A DNA stretch of 64,000 bases from Bacteroidota bacterium (GTDB lineage Bacteria; Bacteroidota; Bacteroidia; Flavobacteriales; Flavobacteriaceae), in contig JAJRRO010000122.1 in assembly GCA_024279425.1 (NCBI GenBank), positions 1-64,000 of the forward strand, written 5' to 3'. Below are positions 54,767 through 63,840 of the stretch, in pieces; position 1 is the first letter of the stretch, and every line of letters begins with the position of its first letter. The notes under the pieces are model-generated. The model did no database searches. It saw only the letters and a program-made list of their open reading frames with translations, and was not told the origin of the DNA. Made by a program: the position numbers and the translations under genes.

Positions 54767-55294
54767 TTACCCCAAATACAAATCTATCAATCCATCTGGT
54801 GCGGTGATAAAAACGGTTTTTAGATCTCGATCTACTTTGGTTATGATATTTTCGTTTATTGGAATCAGCAATTCTTTGTCGCCTTTCTCAATTTCAAAAA
54901 GTGCCTGTGAAGTGGTATCATTAATACTTTTGATAGTGCCGATATCTCCATGAATGTTATCGATTACGATAAAGTCGATAACCTCATGAAAATAGAATTT
55001 GTCCCCAGTAAGTTTAGGTAGAAAGGATAAGGGTAGAAAAAGCTCTGAACCCATAATGCGATCCGCATCGCTTTCGGTTTTCACCTCTTCAAAATCAATG
55101 CGTAGCAAGTTTGATTTATGCAAGCGGCATTTATCAATAAAAAATGGAATCAGATTGCTTCCCAATGAAACAAAAACTGATTCCATGTTTTCGTAAATCT
55201 CCGGTTCATCGGTGTCGAGCTTTACAAGCACCTCCCCTTTGAAACTATATTTTGAAACGATTTTACCTAAATAGAAACAAGCTGACTTGTCCAT
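54767..55294 (-). CDS. rimM: Ribosome maturation factor RimM
   Basis: Assists assembly of the 30S head by binding S19. The 175-aa protein has the N-terminal barrel (CFYLGKIVSKYSFKGEVLVK), DADRIMGSELFLPLSFLPKL and a C-terminal PRC-barrel with FFIDK and the family end LLIPINENIITKVDRDLKTV, FITAPDGLIDLYLG. It follows rpsP on the same strand after 14 bases, the usual rpsP-rimM order. Confidence 0.93.
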   Translation of the reverse strand: MDKSACFYLGKIVSKYSFKGEVLVKLDTDEPEIYENMESVFVSLGSNLIPFFIDKCRLHKSNLLRIDFEEVKTESDADRIMGSELFLPLSFLPKLTGDKFYFHEVIDFIVIDNIHGDIGTIKSINDTTSQALFEIEKGDKELLIPINENIITKVDRDLKTVFITAPDGLIDLYLG

Positions 55295-55308
55295 CGTTTC
55301 GATTTATA

Positions 55309-55974
55309 TTACTCTTTTTCCTTAGAGGCTGCGGGTGCTGCCTCTTCAGTAGCCTTCTCAACGGCTGGTGCTTCGGCAGCAGGAGCTTTTTCTTCAGCTA
55401 CTTTCTCTTCAACCTTTGGTGCTTCAGCTGCGGTTTCTTCGACAATCTCTACTGCCTCAGCAGCAGGGGTCTCTGCAGTGGCTTCAACTTCAGCCTCTTC
55501 TCCTTCTGGAGTTTCTGGCAATGCAGCGGCAGCAGCTTCAGCGGCTCTCTTTTCATTAACCTCTTTTTCAGCAGCCAATGCCTTAGCCTTGGCATCTTCC
55601 TTGACTTTATCAAGTCCACTTACTTTAGAAGCGACTGTGCTTTCTTTTTCTGCTAACCAAGCGTTGAATTTTTCTTCAACCTGCTCTTCCGTCAAGGCTC
55701 CTTTACGAAGTCCACCCAATAAGTGATGTTTCAATAAAACGCCTTTATATGAAAGAATAGCTCTTGCTGTATCTGTAGGTTGAGCTCCATTCTGTAACCA
55801 CTGTACAGAATTGTCAACATTAACTTCAATTGTAGCAGGGTTGGTATTAGGATTGTAGATTCCTAATTTCTCTAAAAATTTACCATCTCTTTTCGCACGG
55901 GAATCAGCGGCTACGATCCAATAAAAAGGTTTTCCTTTTTTTCCGTGTCTCTGTAATCTAATTTTAACTGGCAT
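55309..55974 (-). CDS. rpsP: 30S ribosomal protein S16 with a long Ala/Glu-rich tail
   Basis: Residues 1-80 are canonical S16 (MPVKIRLQRHGKKGKPFYWI, VAADSRAKRDGKFLEKLGIY, NPNT). The protein then continues to 221 aa, more than twice the E. coli length, with a helical EEKFNAWLAEKE segment and a low-complexity tail of Ala, Glu, Pro and Val (EVEATAETPAAEAVEIVEET). Extended tails are common in Flavobacteriia. Its role is unknown. A strong promoter lies at 56047-56076. Confidence 0.93.
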   Translation of the reverse strand: MPVKIRLQRHGKKGKPFYWIVAADSRAKRDGKFLEKLGIYNPNTNPATIEVNVDNSVQWLQNGAQPTDTARAILSYKGVLLKHHLLGGLRKGALTEEQVEEKFNAWLAEKESTVASKVSGLDKVKEDAKAKALAAEKEVNEKRAAEAAAAALPETPEGEEAEVEATAETPAAEAVEIVEETAAEAPKVEEKVAEEKAPAAEAPAVEKATEEAAPAASKEKE

Positions 55975-56046
55975 ATCACATTAATTTTGTAGGGTGCCCG
56001 ACCCTCGATTATTAATTCTTTTTATTTGTTCCCTTAAAACGGGGTG

Positions 56047-56076
56047 CAAATATACTTCAATTCTTTAAATAGACAA
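56047..56076 (-). promoter_or_regulatory. Promoter of rpsP-rimM
   Basis: On the minus strand TTG (56076-56074), 19 bases, TATATTTG (56054-56047). Predicted leader about 65 nt, containing a small GGGTCGGGCACCC hairpin that could serve autoregulation. Confidence 0.6.
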
Positions 56077-56095
56077 TAGGTTGGGGTAATTTACT

Positions 56096-57517
56096 TTACT
56101 CCCTTTCAGCAAGTTGGTCCTTGCCTTTAATTAGGTTTGATTTATGGTCTTTTACGAGTTCATTGATTTGTTCCAAAATTTCAGGATGATTGGCAGCTAT
56201 ATTAAATTTTTCCGATGCATCTTGGCTCACATTGAATAAGAGTGGAGGGTTGTGGACTTCTCTTTCCCCAAACTCTCCATAAGCCCCTTGGGTAATAAAA
56301 TGTGCTTTGAAATCTCCCAACCGGGCCGCATACAGATCAGTTCCTCTATAATAAAGAATACTATTTCTTGGGCTGGGTTTGCGATTGAGCAAAGTTTGGC
56401 TTAAATCCTTTCCATCTATAATACGGTCTTTTGGCAATTCTGCTTCGGCCAAAGAACTGAAAGTGGTAAAAAGATCCATGGTTGAACCTATATCACTGAC
56501 CAGCCCAGGTTTAATTAATCCTGGTCCCCAAAAAATACCAGGTTCGCGCATACCGCCTTCCCAAGTGGTCCCTTTCCCTGCTTTTAGCAATCCAGCACTA
56601 CCGCCGTGGGTCTTGAATGGAAGCCAAGGGCCATTGTCTGAAGTAAAGACCACAATGGTATTTTCGGCCAAACCTTCCGCTTTTAAAACATCCATTATTT
56701 TGCCCACGCCATGGTCTATTTCTTCCAGGACATCCCCATAGAGTCCGCGCTTGCTCTTACCTAAAAACTCCTTAGAGGCAAACAAGGGGATATGGGGTAG
56801 GTTGTGCGCCAGATAGACAAAGAATGGTTTGTCCTTATTTTCCTTAATGAAGGAGATGGCCTCTTCGGCATATCTTTTTGTAATAGTATTCTGATTGGCA
56901 GGGCGTTCAATGATTTTAGTATTTCGGATCAAGGGAACATTATAATCTTCCGTGTGTATAGCCGAGTGGCCTATTTTGGCCGCCTCTTTATATTCTTTTC
57001 CTGAAATCTTGTCCATATCATTGGAATATGGAATTCCAAAATAGTAATCGAAACCGTTATTGGTCGGCAAGTATTGTTCCTTATGCCCCAAATGCCACTT
57101 GCCAATACAGGCGGTACTATATCCTACTTTTTTCAATTGTTCGGCTAATGTGATTTCATAGGCAGGTAATCCGTTTTTTGAATTGGGAAAAAGCACTCTT
57201 GTTTTGTTGCTTGACATACCGCTGCGAACGGTAAGCCTTCCCGTCAATAAGGCTGCTCTACTAGGGGTGCAGACACTAGCTGCAACATAAAAGTTGGTCC
57301 ATTTTTGGCCTTCATAGGCCATACGGTCCAAGTTAGGTGTTTTGATAGTAGGATTACCATAGGTGCCCAGGTCACCATATCCCAAATCATCGGCAAAAAT
57401 AATTACGAAATTTGGGGTCCCCTTATCGTTGTTTTGTCCATGAATAACAGCGGCATTCGTAAGAAGGAATACAGTGCTTAAAAATAAAATTGATTTAATT
57501 TTTTTTGGATGCATCAT
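56096..57517 (-). CDS. Sulfatase (formylglycine type I), secreted
   Basis: A 473-aa sulfatase with a cleavable signal peptide (FLSTVFLLTNAAVIHGQNN). It has FADDLGYGDLGTYG near residue 41, the signature CTPSRAALLTGR with Cys83 as formylglycine precursor, GKWHLGH, and TSDNGPWLPFKTHGGSAG. Layout resembles the cerebroside-sulfatase/N-acetylgalactosamine-6-sulfatase group. Divergent from dnaE. Third sulfatase in the window. No dedicated maturase (anSME or FGE) gene is present here. Confidence 0.88.
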   Translation of the reverse strand: MMHPKKIKSILFLSTVFLLTNAAVIHGQNNDKGTPNFVIIFADDLGYGDLGTYGNPTIKTPNLDRMAYEGQKWTNFYVAASVCTPSRAALLTGRLTVRSGMSSNKTRVLFPNSKNGLPAYEITLAEQLKKVGYSTACIGKWHLGHKEQYLPTNNGFDYYFGIPYSNDMDKISGKEYKEAAKIGHSAIHTEDYNVPLIRNTKIIERPANQNTITKRYAEEAISFIKENKDKPFFVYLAHNLPHIPLFASKEFLGKSKRGLYGDVLEEIDHGVGKIMDVLKAEGLAENTIVVFTSDNGPWLPFKTHGGSAGLLKAGKGTTWEGGMREPGIFWGPGLIKPGLVSDIGSTMDLFTTFSSLAEAELPKDRIIDGKDLSQTLLNRKPSPRNSILYYRGTDLYAARLGDFKAHFITQGAYGEFGEREVHNPPLLFNVSQDASEKFNIAANHPEILEQINELVKDHKSNLIKGKDQLAERE

Positions 57518-57676
57518 TTACATTGGATTTTAAAGAAGACGGAAGATAATAATTAATATGTATTGTTTATCTTAAGGGTGGGGCTTAAGTTGATAACTCC
57601 TAACAACTCCCTTTTAGGGTCAAATGGTTTTTTGGTTATTTTTAACCACTGTTTTTTTTGCGAAATTCTATTTTTT

Positions 57677-60600
57677 ATGTACCTGATTTTTGATACGGAA
57701 ACCACAGGCTTGCCCAAGCGCTGGAATGCACCAATAACTGATACGGATAATTGGCCACGTTGTATTCAAATTGCTTGGCAATTGCACGATACCATGGGGA
57801 ATTTGGTAGAACATCAAGATTATTTGGTGCAACCTGACGGATTCAATATTCCGTATGATGCAGAACAGATTCATGGTATTTCTACAGCATTGGCCCAGCA
57901 AAATGGGATTTCATTGACCGAAATGCTCGAAAAATTCAATGTGGCGCTTTCAAAAGCTAAGTTCGTGGTAGGGCAGAATGTTGGCTTTGATGTCAATATC
58001 ATGGGAGCTGAATTCTATCGAATGAGCGTTGATAATCCGTTGCAGGAGCTTCGGGTATTGGATACTTGTACGGAGGAAACCGCTTTACTATGTAAAATTT
58101 CTGGAGGGCGTGGAGGTAAATTCAAACTGCCCACGCTTACTGAGTTACATAAATACCTTTTTGATGAGCCCTTTGGTGATGCGCATAATGCAACTGCCGA
58201 TGTTGAGGCAACAACGCGTTGCTTTTTGGAACTTGTTCGCCAAAAGCATTATACCCAAGAACGGCTTGATGTGCAGCCTGGTTATTTCCAGAACTTTTCG
58301 GAGTCGAATCCGAAGGAAATAGGTCTTATTGGCCTTAAGCACATCAATCTAAAAAAGGCGTCCAAGAAAATTGCTGATGCACTTTGGGAAAAGGATACAG
58401 GCGGAGTTTCAGAAGCGGAAATAAAGGAAAATATAGAAAGCCTTTCTGGTGCCCAGTTTGTTCATTTGCATAATCATTCCCAGTTTTCCGTTTTGCAGTC
58501 TACCATAAATATTAAGGATTTGGTCCGTTCGGCAGCAGAAAATGACATGCCTGCGGTTGCTTTGACCGATCATGCAAACATGATGGGAGCTTTTCACTTT
58601 GTAAAAGAAGTAAAAGCACATAACAAAGCAGTCCAGGAGAGAAATGCTGAAACCCTTGAAAAAGGAGAGGAATCTACGGAGAAAGAAATTACGCCGATCA
58701 TAGGCTGCGAATTTTTTGTCTGCGAGGACCATACCAATAAAAATGTCAAAGACTATGGTTATCAAATCGTATTGTTGGCCAAGAATAAGAAAGGCTATCA
58801 CAATCTGGCAAAAATGTCTTCCAAAGCCTATACCGATGGATTTTACTATGTTCCCAGAATTGACAAAAATGTAATTCAACAATACAAGGACGACCTTATT
58901 GTATTAACTGGAAACCTTTACGGTGAAGTTCCGGGGAAAGTTTTGAATGTGGGTGAAAAGCAGGCTGAGGAAGCGCTACTTTGGTGGAAGGAACAGTTTG
59001 GGGATGATCTGTATATTGAGATAATGCGCCATGGTCAGGAAGATGAAGATAGGGTGAACCAAGTGCTGATCGCTTTTGCCAAAAAGCATCAAGTAAAACT
59101 GGTGGCGACAAACAATACCTACTATTGTGCTAAGGAAGATGCGGATGCCCATGACATTTTACTTTGTGTTAAGGATGGCGAAAAACAGGCCACCCCTATA
59201 GGTCGTGGACGGGGTTACAGATACGGATTGCCCAATCAGGAATACTATTTTAAGTCTGCTGACGAGATGAGTGATCTGTTCAAGGATCTGCCAGAATCCA
59301 TTTTGAACATTCAGGAAGTGGTTGATAAAATTGAAGCCTATGAATTGGCAAGGGATGTATTATTACCAGAGTTCGATATTCCTGCTGAATTCCAAGTGGC
59401 TGAAGATAAATTGGATGGTGGTAAACGAGGTGAGAACTCCTATTTAAAACACATAACCTATGAAGGAGCCAAAAAACGCTATAAGGAAATAACTCCTGAA
59501 ATTAAGGAGCGCATTGATTTTGAGTTGAAGACCATCGAAAATTCAGGGTATCCAGGGTATTTTTTGATTGTTGAGGATTTTATCCGTGAAGCCCGGAATA
59601 TGGATGTGTCCGTTGGTCCCGGACGAGGTTCTGCAGCAGGTTCCGTAGTGGCCTATTGTTTGACCATTACCAATATTGACCCTCTTAAATATGATTTACT
59701 TTTTGAGCGGTTCTTAAATCCGGATAGGGTATCGATGCCCGATATTGATATTGATTTTGATGATGAAGGTCGGGGTCGGGTAATGGATTATGTAATCAAT
59801 AAATACGGAGCCAATCAAGTAGCCCAGATCATCACCTATGGCACCATGGCGGCCAAGTCATCGATTCGGGATACGGCCAGGGTACTGGATCTTCCATTGG
59901 GCGATGCAGATCGTATAGCCAAGTTGATACCTACCATGTCGAAACTTGGAAAGATATTTGGGGTTCCTGATTCCGAATTGAAGAAGAAATTCCGTGCAGA
60001 GGATTTGGAGAAAGTCAATCATCTATTGAACATTTCCGAAGGCGATGATTTAGAGGCCCAAACGGTGAATATGGCCAGGGTGTTGGAAGGTTCTCTTCGA
60101 AATACCGGTATTCACGCCTGTGGTGTAATCATTACCCCTGACGATATTACCAATTTTGTCCCAGTGGCAACGGCTAAGGATTCAGACCTTTATGTTACAC
60201 AGTTTGACAACTCGGTCGTAGAGAGCGCCGGATTGTTAAAGATGGATTTCCTTGGGTTGAAAACACTGACCCTGATCAAGGATACCGTTAAGATCGTAAA
60301 GGCTAAGCACAACATTATATTAGTGCCCGATGATTTTCCGTTGGATGATGAAAAAACCTATGAACTCTTCCAAAAAGGAGACACCGTAGGGATATTCCAG
60401 TATGAATCTCTGGGAATGCAAAAGCACCTAAAGGACCTTAGGCCAACAGTTTTCGATGACCTTATTGCCATGAACGCCCTGTATCGACCAGGGCCTATGG
60501 AATATATCCCTGACTTTATTTCCCGTAAAAATGGGATGGCAGAGATTACCTATGATCTTGCCGATATGGAGGAATACCTAAAAGAGACGTACGGTATTAC

Positions 60601-62062
60601 GGTATACCAGGAACAGGTGATGCTGCTCTCCCAAAAATTGGCTGGCTTTTCAAGAGGTGAAGCCGATGTTTTGAGAAAAGCCATGGGGAAAAAGATATTT
60701 GCCCTACTCGAGAAATTAAAACCTCAATTTTTGGATGGAGGAGAAAAGAACGGGCACCCCCGAGATGTTTTGGAAAAGATTTGGAAGGATTGGGAAGCCT
60801 TTGCCTCCTATGCATTTAATAAAAGTCACTCCACCTGTTATGCCTATATTGCCTATCAAACAGCTTACCTAAAGGCACATTACCCTGCAGAATACATGGC
60901 TGCGGTATTGTCCAATAACATGAACGACATTAAGCAGGTTACTTTCTTTATGGAAGAATGTAAGCGCATGGGGCTGGATGTTTTGGGTCCTGATGTCAAT
61001 GAATCCTATTATAAGTTTGCGGTAAACAAAGCAGGTGCGGTTCGTTTTGGAATGGGAGCTATCAAAGGAGTTGGCCGTGCGGCGGTTGAGACCATCGTTG
61101 GACATAGAAAGGAAGATGGTGCTTTTAAATCGGTCTTTGATTTGGCAAAACGCATAGACTTGCGGGCATCGAATAAAAAGGCTTTTGAAAGTTTGGCCGT
61201 GGCAGGAGGGTTTGACTCCTTCGGGACCGCTCATAGAGCCCAATATTTTCATCAAGAAGGAGACGGAGTAACCTTTTTGGAAAAGGTAATTAAATACGGA
61301 TCCAAATATCAGGAAAATGAAAATTCATCACAGGTAAGTTTGTTTGGTGAAGCTAGTGAAGTGCAGATTCCGGAGCCCGAAGTCCCACCTTGTGGGGAAT
61401 GGGGCACCATGGAAAAATTAAGACGCGAAAAGGAGGTCGTGGGCATCTATATTTCTGGCCACCCATTAGACGATTTTAAAACCGAGATCAATGCGTTTTG
61501 TAACGCTGGGGTTTCGAATGTCTATAATTTGGAAGAATTGGTCAATCGGGAACTGGCAATTGCCGGAGTCGTTACCGATGTACAACATCGCATTTCGAAA
61601 AACGGTAAGGGTTGGGCCCTGTTCACCATTGAAGATTATACAGATACGTTTGAATTCCGGATTTTTGGGGAGGAGTATTTAAAATTCCGACATTTCTTGA
61701 TGATCAATTCCTTCGTGTACCTTAAAATATTTGTTCGCGAGGGTTGGGTAAATAGAGAGACAGGTAAAAAGGGAGACCCAAGAATGCAATTCAATAGTTT
61801 TATGTTGCTCCAAGAAGTGATGGAGGCCTATGCCAAAAAATTAACCATCAAGCTGAATATTGATAAACTAAAAAAGGAAAGTATTGATGAGCTTAAAGAT
61901 ACCTTGGTTTCGCACAAAGGAAGCCATCCTTTGAACTTTATAGTATATGAGATGGAGGAAGAGATTAAAGTGAAATTATCCAGCAGGAAACAAAAGGTGC
62001 AGATTACAAGTGAGCTATTACATCAATTGGAGGAAAAGGAAGTGCATTATAAATTGAATTAA
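57677..62062 (+). CDS. dnaE: Replicative DNA polymerase III alpha subunit with fused 3'-5' exonuclease
   Basis: The chromosomal replicase, about 1461 aa. An N-terminal DEDD exonuclease domain (YLIFDTETTGLP at residues 2-13, HNATADVEATTRCF) replaces a separate epsilon subunit, as usual in Bacteroidota. Then come a PHP domain (FVHLHNHSQFSVLQS), GPGRGSAAGSVVAYCL, the catalytic SMPDIDIDFDDEGRGR near 687-700, the helix-hairpin-helix region and an OB fold (ELAIAGVVTDVQHRISKNGK). ATG 57677 is chosen because it begins the exonuclease; the frame is open upstream to 57563 but has no family match. Confidence 0.93.
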   Translation: MYLIFDTETTGLPKRWNAPITDTDNWPRCIQIAWQLHDTMGNLVEHQDYLVQPDGFNIPYDAEQIHGISTALAQQNGISLTEMLEKFNVALSKAKFVVGQNVGFDVNIMGAEFYRMSVDNPLQELRVLDTCTEETALLCKISGGRGGKFKLPTLTELHKYLFDEPFGDAHNATADVEATTRCFLELVRQKHYTQERLDVQPGYFQNFSESNPKEIGLIGLKHINLKKASKKIADALWEKDTGGVSEAEIKENIESLSGAQFVHLHNHSQFSVLQSTINIKDLVRSAAENDMPAVALTDHANMMGAFHFVKEVKAHNKAVQERNAETLEKGEESTEKEITPIIGCEFFVCEDHTNKNVKDYGYQIVLLAKNKKGYHNLAKMSSKAYTDGFYYVPRIDKNVIQQYKDDLIVLTGNLYGEVPGKVLNVGEKQAEEALLWWKEQFGDDLYIEIMRHGQEDEDRVNQVLIAFAKKHQVKLVATNNTYYCAKEDADAHDILLCVKDGEKQATPIGRGRGYRYGLPNQEYYFKSADEMSDLFKDLPESILNIQEVVDKIEAYELARDVLLPEFDIPAEFQVAEDKLDGGKRGENSYLKHITYEGAKKRYKEITPEIKERIDFELKTIENSGYPGYFLIVEDFIREARNMDVSVGPGRGSAAGSVVAYCLTITNIDPLKYDLLFERFLNPDRVSMPDIDIDFDDEGRGRVMDYVINKYGANQVAQIITYGTMAAKSSIRDTARVLDLPLGDADRIAKLIPTMSKLGKIFGVPDSELKKKFRAEDLEKVNHLLNISEGDDLEAQTVNMARVLEGSLRNTGIHACGVIITPDDITNFVPVATAKDSDLYVTQFDNSVVESAGLLKMDFLGLKTLTLIKDTVKIVKAKHNIILVPDDFPLDDEKTYELFQKGDTVGIFQYESLGMQKHLKDLRPTVFDDLIAMNALYRPGPMEYIPDFISRKNGMAEITYDLADMEEYLKETYGITVYQEQVMLLSQKLAGFSRGEADVLRKAMGKKIFALLEKLKPQFLDGGEKNGHPRDVLEKIWKDWEAFASYAFNKSHSTCYAYIAYQTAYLKAHYPAEYMAAVLSNNMNDIKQVTFFMEECKRMGLDVLGPDVNESYYKFAVNKAGAVRFGMGAIKGVGRAAVETIVGHRKEDGAFKSVFDLAKRIDLRASNKKAFESLAVAGGFDSFGTAHRAQYFHQEGDGVTFLEKVIKYGSKYQENENSSQVSLFGEASEVQIPEPEVPPCGEWGTMEKLRREKEVVGIYISGHPLDDFKTEINAFCNAGVSNVYNLEELVNRELAIAGVVTDVQHRISKNGKGWALFTIEDYTDTFEFRIFGEEYLKFRHFLMINSFVYLKIFVREGWVNRETGKKGDPRMQFNSFMLLQEVMEAYAKKLTIKLNIDKLKKESIDELKDTLVSHKGSHPLNFIVYEMEEEIKVKLSSRKQKVQITSELLHQLEEKEVHYKLN

Positions 62063-62075
62063 GATATTCGAGCAT

Positions 62076-62102
62076 GTCACACTGAGCGCAGTCGAAGTGC
62101 AC
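62076..62102 (+). repeat. CACTGAGCGCAGTCGAAGTG dispersed repeat
   Basis: A single copy of the common interspersed palindromic core (CACT…AGTG arms around GAGCGCAGTCGA) between dnaE and trxA. Confidence 0.55.
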
Positions 62103-62192
62103 GTTCGAATGAAACGAATCAATAAATTCCATCGATATCGCAATAGGTAAAACGAATCCTACCTTAGTAAGAAAATGGTAAAATAATTGACT

Positions 62193-62200
62193 AAATTTGT
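62193..62200 (+). promoter_or_regulatory. -7 box of trxA
   Basis: TAAATTTG fits TAnnTTTG and lies 21 bases before the ATG at 62222. No clear -33 element. Confidence 0.4.
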
Positions 62201-62221
62201 ATAATATTTAAATAAACGAGC

Positions 62222-62539
62222 ATGGCATTAGAAATAACAGATGCTACTTTTGACGAGGTAGTTTTAAAGAGTGATAAACCGGTAGTAGTGGATTTTTGGG
62301 CGGCCTGGTGCGGGCCTTGTAGAATGGTAGGCCCTATCATTGACGAGGTGAGCGCTGAATATGACGGTAAAGCCGTTGTTGGTAAGGTTGATGTTGATGC
62401 CAACCAGGAATTTGCCGCAAAATACGGAGTACGTAATATTCCTACCGTTTTGGTATTTAAAGGCGGTGAAATTGTAAATAGACAAGTAGGGGTTTCTCCT
62501 AAAAAAGTCTATACAGATGCAATTGATGCGCTGTTGTAA
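62222..62539 (+). CDS. trxA: Thioredoxin
   Basis: A 105-aa thioredoxin with the redox motif WCGPC at residues 29-33, followed by the conserved KVDVDANQEFAAKYGVRNIP with the cis-Pro loop and TVLVFKGGE. No signal peptide, so cytoplasmic. It is followed by a clear intrinsic terminator, so it is probably monocistronic. The dnaE-trxA order is common in this group. Confidence 0.95.
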   Translation: MALEITDATFDEVVLKSDKPVVVDFWAAWCGPCRMVGPIIDEVSAEYDGKAVVGKVDVDANQEFAAKYGVRNIPTVLVFKGGEIVNRQVGVSPKKVYTDAIDALL

Positions 62540-62565
62540 AAGGAAAATTCATTAGTTTAAGAAAG

Positions 62566-62599
62566 GTTCGGTCCCGAGTATTCGGGACCGAGCTTTTTT
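62566..62599 (+). terminator. Intrinsic terminator after trxA
   Basis: Stem TCGGTCCCGA / TCGGGACCGA (62568-62577 with 62582-62591), extended by a G-U and a G-C pair, then six T (62594-62599). Confidence 0.85.
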
Positions 62600-62628
62600 G
62601 TTTTATATTAGTTGCAAAAGATCAATTC

Positions 62629-63558
62629 ATGAATCTTAGGTCCCAATTAGACAAAGCCACACTATTCCAAAACTTGGAGCTTTTGGCACAACAGGTGGTC
62701 GAAGGTTTTATCAGCGGTATTCATAAAAGTCCGTTTCATGGGTTTTCTGCAGAATTTGCGGAACATAAAATTTACAATAGTGGTGAGAGTACTAAACATA
62801 TAGATTGGAAGTTATTTGCAAGAACAGACAAACTCTACACCAAAAGATACGAGGAAGAGACTAATCTCAGGTGTCATATGATTTTGGACAATTCAGCTTC
62901 GATGTATTATCCCGAAGTTAAAAATCTGGGCATGGACAACCTCAATAAAATTGGGTTCGGGGCATTGGCAATTGCGGCATTGATGAATGTCTTGAAACGA
63001 CAACGGGATGCTGTGGGCTTGAGTGTCTTTTCTGATGGCTATAATTTTTATTCCCCCGAAAAGGGGAGCGAAAGGCATCATCAAATGCTATTGTCAAAAT
63101 TGAGTGAGATCAGTATAGAGCTTGAACCGGCAAAACAGACCGAAATCTACACCCATCTACATTTAATTGCGGAGAATATAAAACGTAGAAGCCTTATCTT
63201 TTTGTTTACCGATATGTTTCAAACGTCAATGGAAGACGATAAGTTGTTCGACGCCTTACGACATCTTAAATACAACAAACACGAAGTGGTATTGTTTCAC
63301 CTATTGGATAGGGAAAAGGAGTTTGATTTTAACTTTGAGAACACCCCCAAACGGTTTTTGGATGTTGAGACCGGCGAGCATATCGATTTGTTTTCGGATA
63401 CGGTTAAGGCAGGGTATCACGATGCGATAAAGATATATTTTGACGAACTTAAAATGAAGTGCGCCCAGTACAAGATAAAGTATGTTGAAGTTGATGTGCG
63501 ATCCAATTTTTCAAAGGTGTTGAACACCTTTATGGTAGAGCGTCAAAAATTCCTATAG
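62629..63558 (+). CDS. DUF58-domain protein
   Basis: A 309-aa soluble protein of the DUF58 (von Willebrand A-related) family: GFSAEFAEHKIYNSGESTKH, then IDWKLFARTDKLYTKRYEEE, and a metal-site-like LDNSASMYYPE (D-x-S-x-S) near residue 87. In many bacteria DUF58 genes lie with MoxR-type AAA ATPases and VWA proteins in a chaperone-like locus; here only this member is visible. 90 bases after trxA with a terminator between, so separately transcribed. Confidence 0.88.
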   Translation: MNLRSQLDKATLFQNLELLAQQVVEGFISGIHKSPFHGFSAEFAEHKIYNSGESTKHIDWKLFARTDKLYTKRYEEETNLRCHMILDNSASMYYPEVKNLGMDNLNKIGFGALAIAALMNVLKRQRDAVGLSVFSDGYNFYSPEKGSERHHQMLLSKLSEISIELEPAKQTEIYTHLHLIAENIKRRSLIFLFTDMFQTSMEDDKLFDALRHLKYNKHEVVLFHLLDREKEFDFNFENTPKRFLDVETGEHIDLFSDTVKAGYHDAIKIYFDELKMKCAQYKIKYVEVDVRSNFSKVLNTFMVERQKFL

Positions 63559-63586
63559 CATTACAATTAATATTTTGTGCAAATTG

Positions 63587-63617
63587 TTTGTGAAATTCAT
63601 TAAGCGATGTATATTTG
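63587..63617 (+). promoter_or_regulatory. Promoter of tRNA-Asp
   Basis: TTTG (63587-63590), 19 bases, TATATTTG (63610-63617): an ideal Bacteroidota promoter. The tRNA begins 16 bases later. Confidence 0.7.
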
Positions 63618-63632
63618 CACCGCTTTAAGCAC

Positions 63633-63706
63633 GGTCTGGTAGTTCAGTTGGTTAGAATACCTGCCTGTCACGCAGGGGGTCGCGGGTTCGAGTCCCGTCC
63701 AGACCG
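63633..63706 (+). tRNA. tRNA-Asp (anticodon GTC)
   Basis: A 74-nt cloverleaf: acceptor GGTCTGG pairs with CCAGACC and discriminator G; anticodon stem CCTGC/GCAGG around loop CTGTCAC with GTC at 63667-63669; T arm CGGGTTCGAGTCCCG. No encoded CCA. Confidence 0.95.
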
Positions 63707-63718
63707 CTTAACAAAGAT

Positions 63719-63754
63719 AAGCCTTTCAAGAGATTGAGAGGCTTTTTCTTTTTT
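63719..63754 (+). terminator. Intrinsic terminator after tRNA-Asp
   Basis: Stem AAGCCTTTC / GAGAGGCTT (one G-U pair, 63719-63727 with 63736-63744) followed by a T-rich run to 63754. Confidence 0.75.
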
Positions 63755-63757
63755 ACG

Positions 63758-63777
63758 GGTACAACATAGGTACAACA
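63758..63777 (+). repeat. Direct repeat GGTACAACA x2 next to tRNA-Asp
   Basis: Two copies of GGTACAACA at an 11-base step (63758-63766, 63769-63777), about one helical turn apart, right after the tRNA terminator. They could be arm-type sites of an integrase using the tRNA as target; no integrase is visible in the window. Confidence 0.35.
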
Positions 63778-63840
63778 ATTCAAAAAACTTAATTTTCTTT
63801 TCATTATATTTAGTTAACTATCCGTCAACAACTTATAGTG

